A stretch of 64,000 nucleotides of DNA from SSC4 sp964443225 (lineage in GTDB: Bacteria > Chloroflexota > Anaerolineae > SSC4 > Amarolineaceae), in NCBI GenBank assembly GCA_964443225.1, contig CAYUCC010000010.1, forward strand, positions 36,455 through 100,454, given 5' to 3'. Shown here in pieces: positions 1 to 8,866 of the stretch. Below the pieces are notes generated by a model. It ran no database searches. It was not told the DNA's origin and was given only the letters and a program-made list of their open reading frames with translations. Made by a program: the position numbers and the translations under genes. The stretch's first letter is position 1, and each line of letters begins with the position of its first letter.

Positions 1-2
1 TA

Positions 3-314
3 CGCTGGTACGGCCTGGGTCCCCGCGTCGACCTGGCCCATCATGCCCGCCACCTGGCCTTCTGCCTACACGGAGCCGGCTGGGACGATGATGACCTCTA
101 CGTTATGGTCAATGCCCATTGGCAGGACCTCACGTTTACCATCCAGGAAGGCAAGGCCAAAGAGTGGCTGCGTGTCGTGGACACCGCGCTGCCCAGTCCG
201 CAGGACATCGCCGAACCGGGCCACGAAGTGCGACTGAGCCGTCTCGATGTCCTGGTGCGCGCCCGCTCGGTCGTGGTGCTGCGGCGCCCAAACACGCCGT
301 CCAATCCCCGGTAA
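3..314 (+). CDS. glgX: Glycogen debranching enzyme GlgX, C-terminal fragment
   Basis: The gene enters from the left edge; only the last 103 codons are present, ending in TAA at 312-314. The visible protein begins RWYGLGPRVDLAHHARHLAF, then has an LHG-GWDDDDLYVMVNAHW stretch typical of the C-terminal beta-sandwich of GlgX/isoamylase-type alpha-1,6-glucosidases, and ends in a short basic tail. The catalytic GH13 domain lies outside the window. The family removes alpha-1,6 branches from glycogen in the cytoplasm. An intrinsic terminator follows directly. A small CBM48 protein is encoded much later (36596-36895), but nothing ties the two together. The assignment rests on the C-terminal domain only. 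Confidence 0.8.
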   Translation, partial: RWYGLGPRVDLAHHARHLAFCLHGAGWDDDDLYVMVNAHWQDLTFTIQEGKAKEWLRVVDTALPSPQDIAEPGHEVRLSRLDVLVRARSVVVLRRPNTPSNPR

Positions 315-315
315 A

Positions 316-345
316 AAGGGGGAGTCGCGGATGCGACTCCCCCTT
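316..345. terminator. Bidirectional intrinsic terminator
   Basis: A perfect 11-bp GC-rich stem (GGGGGAGTCGC, loop GGAT, GCGACTCCCCC; 318-343) is flanked by A residues on the left and TT on the right. It lies exactly between the converging glgX stop (314) and the phosphatase stop (354), so it can serve both. Confidence 0.85.
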
Positions 346-353
346 CTACCATC

Positions 354-3300
354 CTATGGCGTGACCACCGGGCACGCCGGCGTACCACTGGTCGTGCAGA
401 CGATCCGACCCTGGATGATCGGACTCAGCGGCGTAGTGGCGATGATGAAGTCGGCCAGGACCTCGTCCATGTAGTCGAGTGAAATCACCCGACCACTGCT
501 GTAGAAGTTCGGATACCCATCACCGCCGGTTGCCATGAAGTCGTTTTCGGCAATCCAGTAGGCCGCTGCGCCCGTCAGGTCGATCGGGGCACCGGTGCAG
601 CTGCCGTCCGGTGCTTGACGAACCGCACCCAACACACGACTGCCCGCCAGAGCCGAGATGTCGTAAACAAAGCACATCCCAGAGACCTGCGGGAAGCGTC
701 CGTTGGCGCCGGGCATCGACGAAACGGCATTTTCCAACATCGTCTTCAACTCAGCACCCGTGACCTGTACCTTGACCACTGTATTGCCGAAGGGCAGCAC
801 CGCCAACACCTGGCCACGTGTGATCGGATACGGCGGTGGAGTAAACGGCGGGCAGAAGTCGGTCGGAATATCGGTCACCGGGCAGGTCAGATTGGCGCGC
901 AGGCCACCGGAGTTGGTGATCGCAAAGTCGACCCCGTAGGTCGTACGCATCGAATCAGTGGTGACGTTGCCAATCAGCGACTCGCAGGTACGTCCCTGGG
1001 CGTTACCACACGCGTCCGCACGCGAGACGGCGCGGTCCGATTCACCAATCACCGGGCTCAGGATCGGCGCCAGCTGCGCGTTCAGGTCGTCGATCATCAT
1101 CTGGATGGCCGGGTCAGGCGTGACACCGATGTTCCACGGCTTATGGAAATCGGCGGTCTTGTAGATCACGGCCTTGGTGTTGGTGTCCACCACCAGGCGC
1201 ATACGGGTGAAACGGAGACCATAGTTCATGTTCTCGACCACCAGTACCCCGTCCTTCGAGGTAATGTACTGGCGGTGAGTGTGTCCGCCGATCACCGCAT
1301 CGACGTGGTTGAGCTCACCTGCAAAGTCAAGCAGCGGGCTGATCGTCGGATCGGGATTGGTGATCGTGCCGCCATCGGCGCCCAGGTGCCCCACGGCGAT
1401 GATCGCGTTGACCTTGCCGCGCGAACGCAGCCTGGTGGCCTCGGCATTGACGGCATCGGCCGCATCGGTGATGACGAAGGGGTCGAGATAGCCGGGGAAG
1501 ATCAACTGCGGCAGTTCGGGCAGCGTATAGCCGATCACACCCAGCTTGAAGCCGCGGAAATCGAATACGTGGGATGCTTTCCACTCGGGTGGTAATGTGC
1601 CATCGGGATAGACCGCATTGGCGCTCAGGTAGGGGAAGTCCGATCGCGGGATGAGCACGGTTCGCAGGTACTCCTGGCCGCGGTCGAAGTTGTGGTTGCC
1701 CAGGGTATCGGCTGACAACCCCATCATATTGAGCGCGTCGATCGTGGGCACGTCACCAAAGAAGTTGGAAACGGGCTGGGTGGCACCCACCGAGTCACCC
1801 GCCGTCACGAAGACGGCTCCGTCTCGCGCCTCCTCGCGGTACCAGTCGATCCAGGGCTTCAGGAAGGCTGCACCGCTGATGCTGTAGGAGGGGTTGGACC
1901 CAATCGCGTCCGCCACTTCGGACTCCGGCACGAGCCGGCCATGATAGTCACTCAGGCTGAGCACGGTGGCCTCTTTGTACTGCCCCGGCCGGGGGAGCAG
2001 ATTGTAGAGGATGCGGCCACGCGCATTGAGTGGACCCGGGATACCCATCAGGAAGGAGATGGTTGGCGCCAGGTCGATCGCGCGCACACCGTGAACCGGA
2101 TCCTGGCGACGGATCCCTGGGCCCGAGGCGACGAACGTCGCGTGCATGTTGACACTGCTGTCAAAATCGACCGTATCGGGCAGGTAGCCGTGTTGGCCAA
2201 AGAACTGCGAAAAGGCGATCGTCTGGCCGAAGGTCGCGGCGTCAAACTGGTAAGGCGGCTTGAGCACCACGACGACATCCCCACTGCGGTTGGGATAGAG
2301 CGAATCACTGCCGTCTACATCGCGCAGTTCTTCCTTCTTCAGAATGCGCAGCACGACTTCGGCACCCGGATTGGATGGGTCGGTGAGATTCTGGAAGGCG
2401 GCAATCACCTGGTCACGCACGGTCTGATAGTCTGCCGCCGGGACGTTGAGGTAGATCTGCGCCGTGCCGCCAGCCCAACAGGCTTTGGCCTTATTGATCG
2501 CGCCCGTGCCGGCACCGGCGCGGCAGTTACTGAACACTTCGCCCGGTGTCGGGCCGTTGCTCTGCAGTCCGGCATCGAACAGCACCTTGCCTGCATTGAC
2601 GGCCAGCCACTGCGCACCAAAGCCGTGATCGGACGATGCAACGGTCGTTGTGTGGCCGCCCATCAGCTCGCGGCCCAACGCCAGGGTTGCGTCCGCTTCC
2701 ATGTAGGCTGCCCGCAAGAAGCCATCCGCAATCGCCGGCGTGATGACCTGCCCATACGACGTGTAGGTGTTATAGTGGGGATTGGCGATCCCACTGACCA
2801 TCGGTACGGTCAGGCCCAGGAACATATGCGAGAATTCGTCGGTCACCGGGTTACCCAAAAGCAGCAGGTCGGGACGGTAACCCATGCCAGGGACGGTACC
2901 GCCTGTCACCGTCGGGACCAAATCGGTGCCGATGATGTAGTGCAGATAGGCCCAGTGGGCATCCTTCCACATCAGACCCTGCTCGACGTAGGTGTCGGCA
3001 TCGACCAACCCCGACTCGAAGATGGCGTAGTCGGCCGCAGTAGAGCTGGGGAACAACCGGTTCAGATCGTCCTCGAAGTCACCGGCATAACCGCAGCCAG
3101 TGCACGTGGCCACAGCACGGGCCACCGAGGTGAAAAACAGGCTAAACTGCGACAGGTCAGGCGCAAACAGCATTGCCTTCACGTAGAAACCAGCAGTCTT
3201 GCCCGCCGGAATGGCCAGCACGACCTTGACGTCTGCCCACTCGCCGGCCATGAGATTGGCGACAGAAGCTGTGCCATCTTTTCCATTGGCATTGGGCACG

Positions 3301-4088
3301 ATGAGCACGTAGTCGTAGTTCATCGTAGCATCATCGGTCGTATCGTAAACGTAGAAGTCATACTGATCGTTGGCAATGACCGGATTGCCACCGCTCGTAT
3401 ACGACCCCACATCGAAGACGCCTTCTTTTGCCGGGCTGTAACTCATCGGCACATTCGTCCAGCCCGTGGCGTCGGCCAGGTCGAACCGCTGATACTGGAC
3501 ACCAAACGCGGTGGCGCCCGCCGGCTGGCCGGGCACATCCCAGTTCGTCCACAGGCCGCGGTTGGAGTAGAAGTTACGGTAGTCGACGACCGGTCCTTGT
3601 ACGGGGGTGGCGGTGCGCGACCCCCCGGCCCACTCGACAGAAACGACCTTCTTGTTGGCTCGTTCCGCCGACTCGGCAATCGTATCGGCCAGCAGGACAC
3701 CGTTGGAGAAAGCGGCTGTGCGATTGTTGAAGCTGGTCTCGCCGGCGCGGAAGAAGGTGTTGTTGGTCGAGCCGTGCTCGCTCGGATAGGTGCCGGTGGC
3801 CAGGGTATACCAACCCACGCCAGTGTTGGGTGGGAAACCCTGGACGAGGCCGTTGGCGCCCTTGACGCCGTCGCTCATCATCGCAGCGTACGTGGGCATA
3901 TCGCCAGCGGCAGCGTAATTCTCCATCAAGTCGGGACGCATACCATCGGCGGCAAAAAAGATGGTTTTGTTGGTGAGAGCTGAGGTATCGTTCGGTCCGT
4001 CGGTTTGTGCCCCCGCGGTGGGAATGACCACGTTGCTCAGAAGCAGGGCGACAATGACGAACAGGTAAACCCATTTGACCCGGTGCAT
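354..4088 (-). CDS. Secreted fusion: NPP-type phosphodiesterase + 5'-nucleotidase
   Basis: A 1244-residue exported protein. The chosen ATG (4088) has GAGGAGA about 7 nt upstream; an ATG 13 codons earlier has none. Residues 1-28 form a signal peptide. Residues about 35-690 are an alkaline-phosphatase-superfamily phosphodiesterase/nucleotide pyrophosphatase domain: metal Asp48 (FFAADGM), a Thr near 89 (PPNTGVG) aligned with the NPP nucleophile, YTLATGTYPSEHG, DEFSH, SDHGFG and a late MHATFV histidine. Residues about 705-1240 are a complete 5'-nucleotidase: SDYHGRL, GNHNFD and GGHTH metal motifs, then the substrate domain with NSGGLRAN. Both halves look catalytically intact. The families suggest stepwise cleavage of extracellular nucleotides or dinucleotides to NMP and then to nucleoside plus phosphate; the substrate is inferred. 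No anchor or sorting signal was seen. Confidence 0.9.
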   Translation of the reverse strand: MHRVKWVYLFVIVALLLSNVVIPTAGAQTDGPNDTSALTNKTIFFAADGMRPDLMENYAAAGDMPTYAAMMSDGVKGANGLVQGFPPNTGVGWYTLATGTYPSEHGSTNNTFFRAGETSFNNRTAAFSNGVLLADTIAESAERANKKVVSVEWAGGSRTATPVQGPVVDYRNFYSNRGLWTNWDVPGQPAGATAFGVQYQRFDLADATGWTNVPMSYSPAKEGVFDVGSYTSGGNPVIANDQYDFYVYDTTDDATMNYDYVLIVPNANGKDGTASVANLMAGEWADVKVVLAIPAGKTAGFYVKAMLFAPDLSQFSLFFTSVARAVATCTGCGYAGDFEDDLNRLFPSSTAADYAIFESGLVDADTYVEQGLMWKDAHWAYLHYIIGTDLVPTVTGGTVPGMGYRPDLLLLGNPVTDEFSHMFLGLTVPMVSGIANPHYNTYTSYGQVITPAIADGFLRAAYMEADATLALGRELMGGHTTTVASSDHGFGAQWLAVNAGKVLFDAGLQSNGPTPGEVFSNCRAGAGTGAINKAKACWAGGTAQIYLNVPAADYQTVRDQVIAAFQNLTDPSNPGAEVVLRILKKEELRDVDGSDSLYPNRSGDVVVVLKPPYQFDAATFGQTIAFSQFFGQHGYLPDTVDFDSSVNMHATFVASGPGIRRQDPVHGVRAIDLAPTISFLMGIPGPLNARGRILYNLLPRPGQYKEATVLSLSDYHGRLVPESEVADAIGSNPSYSISGAAFLKPWIDWYREEARDGAVFVTAGDSVGATQPVSNFFGDVPTIDALNMMGLSADTLGNHNFDRGQEYLRTVLIPRSDFPYLSANAVYPDGTLPPEWKASHVFDFRGFKLGVIGYTLPELPQLIFPGYLDPFVITDAADAVNAEATRLRSRGKVNAIIAVGHLGADGGTITNPDPTISPLLDFAGELNHVDAVIGGHTHRQYITSKDGVLVVENMNYGLRFTRMRLVVDTNTKAVIYKTADFHKPWNIGVTPDPAIQMMIDDLNAQLAPILSPVIGESDRAVSRADACGNAQGRTCESLIGNVTTDSMRTTYGVDFAITNSGGLRANLTCPVTDIPTDFCPPFTPPPYPITRGQVLAVLPFGNTVVKVQVTGAELKTMLENAVSSMPGANGRFPQVSGMCFVYDISALAGSRVLGAVRQAPDGSCTGAPIDLTGAAAYWIAENDFMATGGDGYPNFYSSGRVISLDYMDEVLADFIIATTPLSPIIQGRIVCTTSGTPACPVVTP

Positions 4089-4244
4089 AAGTGTTCTCCT
4101 CATCGAGAATTGGATGACGTCGCGCAAACAAAACGGGAAGTATCGATCGTGGAATCACCTCCTTTCCACGCCTGGTAACGACCGACATGGCTGTGGCAAA
4201 TGGTCAGGTGGTGCGAGGGAGCGGTGCCGGCGCATGGTCAGCAC

Positions 4245-4275
4245 TTTCACGCCTGGTCACGTTATTGATTATAAT
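4245..4275 (+). promoter_or_regulatory. Candidate promoter for the M1 peptidase gene
   Basis: A perfect TATAAT (4270-4275) lies 41 nt before the peptidase ATG. The -35 is poor (TTTCAC at 4245, 19-bp spacer). The rest of the divergent gap 4089-4316 holds no gene that I can recognise. Confidence 0.4.
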
Positions 4276-4316
4276 GCGGGCGTGTGCAAAAATCAAACGC
4301 AGGAAAACAACACAGC

Positions 4317-5825
4317 ATGAAACCACAGGTGCATCACGGCTGCCGAAGGGTTATGGCAGCGAGTCTGTTCGGCCTACTGGCACTGCTTATGGCGGCGTGT
4401 GGCCCGGTCATCCGTACACCAGAGGCGACGAGGATTCCGGCGCCCAGCATCGTCGCCACGGCCCCCGTCGCTGCCTCGCCAACACCACAGATCACGGCGA
4501 CGGTGGCGGTCACCCCACTCGCCGGCGCGGCGGGCCTGGCAGACCCGCTGTACCCCACGCTGGGAAACGGCGGTTACGACGCCCGCCACTATACGATCGA
4601 TCTCGATGTGGACGTGGCCAGCAATACGATCAGCGGTACGACGACAATTGCGGCGCAGGCCACGCAGGACCTGGCCACCTTTCACCTCGACCTCGCCGGG
4701 CTGGGGGTGCGCCGCGTCCTGATCGATGAACGCCCGGCCAGCTTCGCACGCACGGGCCACGAGTTGATCATCACACCGACCGCCGTGCTGCCCAACAATA
4801 CCCCCTTCACGGTGACGATCGACTACGCCGGTGTTCCTGAACCGATCACCGATCCCAGCGTTTCATTCGTTCCCCTGGGCTGGCAGCGCCAGTCAGACGG
4901 GCTCTTCGTGGTGAGCGAACCGTCCGGCGCCATGAACTGGTACCCGGTCAACAATCACCCAGCCGACAAAGCCACCTATACCTTCCGCATCACGGTGCCG
5001 CATGCATACCAGGCCGTGGCGAACGGTGTTCTGGCAGACGTCAGGCAGGACGCGGGCCGCACGACGACCACCTGGGAGATGACCGATCCGATGGCCAGTT
5101 ACCTGGCGACCGTGCACATCGGGCAGTACGAGGTGGAGCAGACCACGGGGCCGAACGGTTTGCCGATTCGTAACTACTTTCCCATTGGCACGCCCGCGTC
5201 CATCCGCGCCCGTTTTGCCGACGCACCCGCCATGATCGACTACATGACGCAGCTGATTGGTCCTTACCCGTTCGATGCCTACGGTGTGGTTTTGCTGAAC
5301 GACAATGTGGGCTGGGCCCTCGAAACCCAATCGCTCCCGACCTTTGGCGCGCAGGGCGCCAGTGCTGAAACGGTCTTTCACGAGTTGATGCACCAGTGGT
5401 TTGGCAACCACGTCAGCCCGGCGACGTGGCAGGATGTGTGGCTGAACGAGGGTTTTGCGACCTACTTTGCACTTCTGTGGGCCGAACGCACCGCCGGGCG
5501 TGCGCAGACCGCGCGGACCATGGCCGGGTGGTATGATCAACTGGCCGCCCAGGGCATTGGCTCGCCGATTCCGGCGCAGGCCGGCGACCTGTTTTCACCC
5601 GCCGTCTACTGGCGTGGAGCCTGGGCCCTGCACGCGCTGCGCCTATCGGTCGGTGATGATCTGTTTTTTGAGATCCTGCGCGAGTATTACCGGCGGCACG
5701 CCGGCAGCAGCGCCGGCACGCACGATTTCGTTGCGGTGGCAGTGGAGAAGGGAGGCGCAGCGGTGGAATCGCTGCTGCACGGGTGGCTGTTCGAAGAATC
5801 GCTGCCGCCACTGCCGGAAACCTGA
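4317..5825 (+). CDS. M1-family zinc metallopeptidase, lipoprotein
   Basis: A 502-residue exported peptidase. The ATG at 4317 was chosen because AGGAAAA precedes it; an ATG 11 codons upstream has no ribosome-binding site. The N-terminus is a lipoprotein signal peptide with lipobox LMAAC (lipidated Cys about 28), so the enzyme should sit on the outer face of the membrane. The middle is the M1 N-terminal beta domain. The catalytic core is HELMHQW near residues 355-361, then LNEGFATYF with the third zinc ligand Glu 18 residues after the second His, as in the M1 HExxH-18-E signature. The protein ends soon after the helical part of the catalytic domain and lacks the large C-terminal ARM-like domain of full aminopeptidases N. 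Single gene between divergent and convergent neighbours. Confidence 0.88.
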   Translation: MKPQVHHGCRRVMAASLFGLLALLMAACGPVIRTPEATRIPAPSIVATAPVAASPTPQITATVAVTPLAGAAGLADPLYPTLGNGGYDARHYTIDLDVDVASNTISGTTTIAAQATQDLATFHLDLAGLGVRRVLIDERPASFARTGHELIITPTAVLPNNTPFTVTIDYAGVPEPITDPSVSFVPLGWQRQSDGLFVVSEPSGAMNWYPVNNHPADKATYTFRITVPHAYQAVANGVLADVRQDAGRTTTTWEMTDPMASYLATVHIGQYEVEQTTGPNGLPIRNYFPIGTPASIRARFADAPAMIDYMTQLIGPYPFDAYGVVLLNDNVGWALETQSLPTFGAQGASAETVFHELMHQWFGNHVSPATWQDVWLNEGFATYFALLWAERTAGRAQTARTMAGWYDQLAAQGIGSPIPAQAGDLFSPAVYWRGAWALHALRLSVGDDLFFEILREYYRRHAGSSAGTHDFVAVAVEKGGAAVESLLHGWLFEESLPPLPET

Positions 5826-5871
5826 CGGTCTTTCGGGGCAGGCAGCGGCCGCCTCGACACGGCGTATCAGG

Positions 5872-5914
5872 CAACGGTAAGGCAAAAGGGGGTGTGACTT
5901 CTGCCTTACCGTTG
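5872..5914. terminator. Bidirectional intrinsic terminator
   Basis: A perfect 13-bp stem CAACGGTAAGGCA / TGCCTTACCGTTG with a 17-nt loop, followed by TCTTCTT on the plus strand. It lies between the converging M1 peptidase and DUF1269 genes. Confidence 0.8.
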
Positions 5915-5927
5915 TCTTCTTGGGGCA

Positions 5928-6440
5928 CTATTTTCCAGTGTGAATGAGTTCGGCCACCAGGTTGGGTTCGAGGGTCTGCTCCTGCACGTGTCCGCCCAAT
6001 TTTTCGATTTCGGCAGTCACGTAGGGCGCTTCTTCGGGGTGCACCAACGTGATGAGTGCCGACATGCCGGCGTCGAGGTGTTCTCCCACCTGTTCGAGGG
6101 CGTCGTCCGGAAATCCAGAGTCGCGCAGCCGCCCGCGCACTGCGGTGTACGTGCTCTCGGAAACGTTCTCACCAGCCATGGCACCGAAGGACCCGGCCAG
6201 GCTGTGGACAAACCACGCCACCGTGCCGGCGACCGCGCCCACGGTCTGGCTGATACCACGCATGCGGTCGTGCGTTTCGTGGAACTCAACGGTGCCTTCG
6301 GCGGTTTTGCGAATGATCGCCACGTTGCCCAATTTGAACGTATCGATCTGTTTATCCAGGGCATCCAGGGCGTGCTCCACCTCCGCCGCCTTGTCTTCAG
6401 CGTCGAAGGTGCAGATGATCAGCTGGGAAGATTCTGACAC
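5928..6440 (-). CDS. DUF1269-family protein
   Basis: A 170-residue protein. The GTG start at 6440 was chosen because AAGAGGA lies 8 nt upstream. The N-terminal half alternates strands and helices (LIICTFDAEDKAAEVEHAL); the centre has a small hydrophobic glycine/alanine-rich segment (about residues 85-105) that may insert in or associate with the membrane; the C-terminal half is a helix-strand repeat ending LEPNLVAELIHTGK. This is the pattern of the DUF1269 group, whose biochemical role is unknown. It is monocistronic, with a promoter upstream and a shared terminator downstream. Confidence 0.7.
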   Translation of the reverse strand: MSESSQLIICTFDAEDKAAEVEHALDALDKQIDTFKLGNVAIIRKTAEGTVEFHETHDRMRGISQTVGAVAGTVAWFVHSLAGSFGAMAGENVSESTYTAVRGRLRDSGFPDDALEQVGEHLDAGMSALITLVHPEEAPYVTAEIEKLGGHVQEQTLEPNLVAELIHTGK

Positions 6441-6497
6441 GGTGTGGTCCTCTTGTACGGGTGTTTGGAGATGCTGTTTCGGGAAAACCCCACGACG

Positions 6498-6526
6498 ATT
6501 GTACCAGAACCGTTACCAAACACCAA
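6498..6526 (-). promoter_or_regulatory. Promoter of the DUF1269 gene
   Basis: Read on the minus strand: TTGGTG (6521-6526), 17-bp spacer, TACAAT (6498-6503), about 58 nt before the GTG start. Confidence 0.5.
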
Positions 6527-6542
6527 ACATCCCACCTGCCGG

Positions 6543-6620
6543 TGCCGGTGCAGGAGAATTGACCGGTGATATGATCACTAAAACAGGACGATGTCACCCA
6601 GATATTACCCTGCACCGGCA
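6543..6620. repeat. Spaced 12-bp inverted repeat
   Basis: TGCCGGTGCAGG (6543-6554) and its perfect complement CCTGCACCGGCA (6609-6620) enclose 54 bp. It lies just past the end of the amino-sugar operon, so it may fold at the 3' end of that transcript. There is no U-tract, so I do not call a standard terminator. Confidence 0.45.
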
Positions 6621-6647
6621 CCCGATCACACCCAACGCCATGACGGT

Positions 6648-7703
6648 TCACCGTGTCTCGGTCACTTTGCGAATCGCACGCGGATGATCGGGATCGTAGT
6701 CGCGACTGTGGGCCAGATGCATGGCAAACAGCTGGCCCGGCACGATGGCGGTGAACGGTGAAAGCCATTCCGGCACGCCGCCCGGCAGTGCCAGGGGTAC
6801 GCGTGCCTGGGCCAACGTCGCCGCGTCGTCGCTGATCACGATCAATTCGGCTTCCCGCATTTGCAGCGTATGCATGAAGGTCCGAATCTCGGGCAGCATC
6901 AGCCCCGACGGTGCGATCACGATGACCGGAAAACCCGGCTCGACCAGGGCTAACGGCCCATGCAGGAAATCGGCACTGCTGTATTCCTCGACGACAGTGT
7001 ACGTGAGTTCTTTCAGCTTCAACGCCGCCTCGTACGCCGTGGCATAGTTGTAGCCGCGGCCAATGACCGCACACGAGGCCATGTAGCGGTAGCGTTCGGC
7101 CACCTGCGCCATGCGGCTGTTGAGCGCCAACGCCTGCGTCACCTGAGCCGGGATCTGCTGCAGCGCCGTCTCCCGATCGGGATCGCCCGTCAGGCAGGTG
7201 CTCAGCAGGGCCACCGCTGCCAGCTCACCGGTGTAGGTTTTGCTTGCTGCCACCGACCGTTCCTCGCCCACCTGCAGGTCGATGACAAAATCAGCGGTCT
7301 GACCCAACGCTGAGGCGGGCACGTTCGTGATCGCCGCCGTCAACGCCCCCTGCCGGCGCGCCTCGGCCAGCACCGCCACGATGTCGGGGCTCTTCCCGCT
7401 CTGGCTGATGCCAAGCACGAGGGCGTTGCCAAAATTGGGCGGTGATTGGTAGATCGTGAACAGGCTGGGCGCCGCCAGGCCCACCGAGAGACGATTGACG
7501 GCACCCAGCAGGTACTGCGCATACCGCGCGGCGTTGTCGCTTGTACCACGGGCGGCAATCACGACGTGTTCGATGCGCCGCGTGGTGATAGCAGCGGCCA
7601 GGGCAGAGGCTGCTGCCTTCTCGCGTTCAAGGAGACGGGTCAACACCTCGGGCTGCTCGTGTATCTCCTGGTACAGGTGGGTTGCAGGCAGATGGATCGT
7701 CAT
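6648..7703 (-). CDS. SIS-domain sugar isomerase/deaminase (GlmS isomerase-like)
   Basis: A 351-residue protein with two SIS domains and no N-terminal glutaminase, so it is the isomerase half of GlmS standing alone. Visible motifs: ARGTSDNAARYAQYL and ISQSGKSPDIV (sugar-phosphate binding), EERSVAASKTYTGEL, and the second-domain GRGYNYATAYEAALKLKELTY with EEYSSADFLHGP. Stand-alone proteins of this type include glucosamine-6-phosphate deaminases (NagB-II) and AgaS. The partner NagA would supply glucosamine-6-phosphate, so deamination to fructose-6-phosphate is the likely role; this is inferred from context. The ATG overlaps the nagA stop as ATGA, and GGAGGTGATCGT inside nagA is its ribosome-binding site, so translation is coupled. 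Last gene of the operon. Confidence 0.88.
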   Translation of the reverse strand: MTIHLPATHLYQEIHEQPEVLTRLLEREKAAASALAAAITTRRIEHVVIAARGTSDNAARYAQYLLGAVNRLSVGLAAPSLFTIYQSPPNFGNALVLGISQSGKSPDIVAVLAEARRQGALTAAITNVPASALGQTADFVIDLQVGEERSVAASKTYTGELAAVALLSTCLTGDPDRETALQQIPAQVTQALALNSRMAQVAERYRYMASCAVIGRGYNYATAYEAALKLKELTYTVVEEYSSADFLHGPLALVEPGFPVIVIAPSGLMLPEIRTFMHTLQMREAELIVISDDAATLAQARVPLALPGGVPEWLSPFTAIVPGQLFAMHLAHSRDYDPDHPRAIRKVTETR

Positions 7704-8866
7704 ACGATCACCTCCGGTTCACTGGCGTAGACCACCCGGCCACCCACCAACGTGGCCACGACGTGCAGGGCATCGTCGAGCAGTACCACGTCGGCGCGGT
7801 ACCCCGGGGCCAGCGAGCCGCGTTCACCTGCCAGGCCCAGGGCAGCCGCCGGCGTGCGGGTGATGGTCGGCAAAGCTTGGGCCAGGGAACAGCCGGTAAA
7901 CGCGATCAGATTACGCAGGGCCTGGTCCAGCGACAGAATACTGCCGGCCAGCGTGCCATCCCCCAGCCGCGCACTGACGCCGTCCACGAAGACGTCGAAA
8001 TCGCCGAGGCGCTGGGTACCTGGCGGCATGCCGAGCGCCGCCATGGCATCGGTGACCAGGTTCAGGCGCCGACTGCCCAATGCTTTCCAGGCCAGGTCGA
8101 CCATCGCGGGGTGCGTATGGACACCATCGGCAATCAGTCCCACCACGGGGCGCCCGTCGGTGAGCAGCGCGCCCGGCAAACCAGGTTCGCGGTGTCCCAG
8201 CGGTGGCATCGCGTTGAAGAGGTGGGTGCCGTAGCGGATGCCATGATCAAAGCCGGCCACCGCCTCGGCGTGAGTGGCCGTGGAGTGACCAGCGCTGAGC
8301 AATATGCCGCGCTGTGCCAGCAGTTCAGCCAGCGCCAGGGCACCGGGCAGCTCGGGCGCCAGAGTCACCAGGCGCACACCCTGCGCGGGCGACCAACCGG
8401 TCACCGCAGTCGCGTCCGGTGCCCGCAGGTAGGCCGGGTTATGCGCGCCCTTTTTCTGCGGATTGAGAAACGGCCCTTCGATGTGCAGGCCCAGCGGCAC
8501 GGCACCGGCCGGCACACCAGATGGTGGTTGGGTCACCACCGCCCGGGCCGCGGCCAGCGTCGCCAGGGGAGACGTAATCACGGTGGGCAGGAAGGCAGTC
8601 ACCCCATAGCGGGGCAGCTGCGCCGCAACCGGCCAGATCGTCGTTGGATCGGCGGTGAAGTCGTGGCCAAACCCGCCGTTGAACTGCAGATCGATGAAAC
8701 CAGGGGTCAGGTGCAGGCCGCTGGCATCCAGCACGCGTGTGCCGGGCGGCGGTGCCAGCGTCGACGCCGGACCCAGCGCGACGATCCGGTCATCATCGAT
8801 GAGAACGGCACCGTCGGGCAGGACCTCGTCGGGCGTGTAGAGTGTGGCATGGGAAATCAGAATCAT
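7700..8866 (-). CDS. nagA: N-acetylglucosamine-6-phosphate deacetylase
   Basis: A 388-residue amidohydrolase that removes acetate from GlcNAc-6-P in the cytoplasm. Family motifs occur in order: TPGFIDLQFNGGFGHDF, HIEGPFLNPQKKGAHNP, the metal-site GHSTATHAEA, THLFNAMPPLGHREPG, DGVHTHPAM and the catalytic LVTDAMAALG. Length is normal for the family. Its ATG overlaps the stop of the upstream ROK protein (8863-8866) and has GGAGGTGATTCG in front, almost the same Shine-Dalgarno block as the next gene. With the SIS enzyme it forms the classical two-step GlcNAc-6-P to Fru-6-P route; no dedicated transporter lies in this operon. Confidence 0.93.
   Translation of the reverse strand: MILISHATLYTPDEVLPDGAVLIDDDRIVALGPASTLAPPPGTRVLDASGLHLTPGFIDLQFNGGFGHDFTADPTTIWPVAAQLPRYGVTAFLPTVITSPLATLAAARAVVTQPPSGVPAGAVPLGLHIEGPFLNPQKKGAHNPAYLRAPDATAVTGWSPAQGVRLVTLAPELPGALALAELLAQRGILLSAGHSTATHAEAVAGFDHGIRYGTHLFNAMPPLGHREPGLPGALLTDGRPVVGLIADGVHTHPAMVDLAWKALGSRRLNLVTDAMAALGMPPGTQRLGDFDVFVDGVSARLGDGTLAGSILSLDQALRNLIAFTGCSLAQALPTITRTPAAALGLAGERGSLAPGYRADVVLLDDALHVVATLVGGRVVYASEPEVIV

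Noticed and set aside
1941..3983. Open frame of 680 codons on the plus strand
   Set aside because: It is the antisense of the phosphatase fusion, which has clear domains; GC-rich codon bias keeps the opposite frame open.
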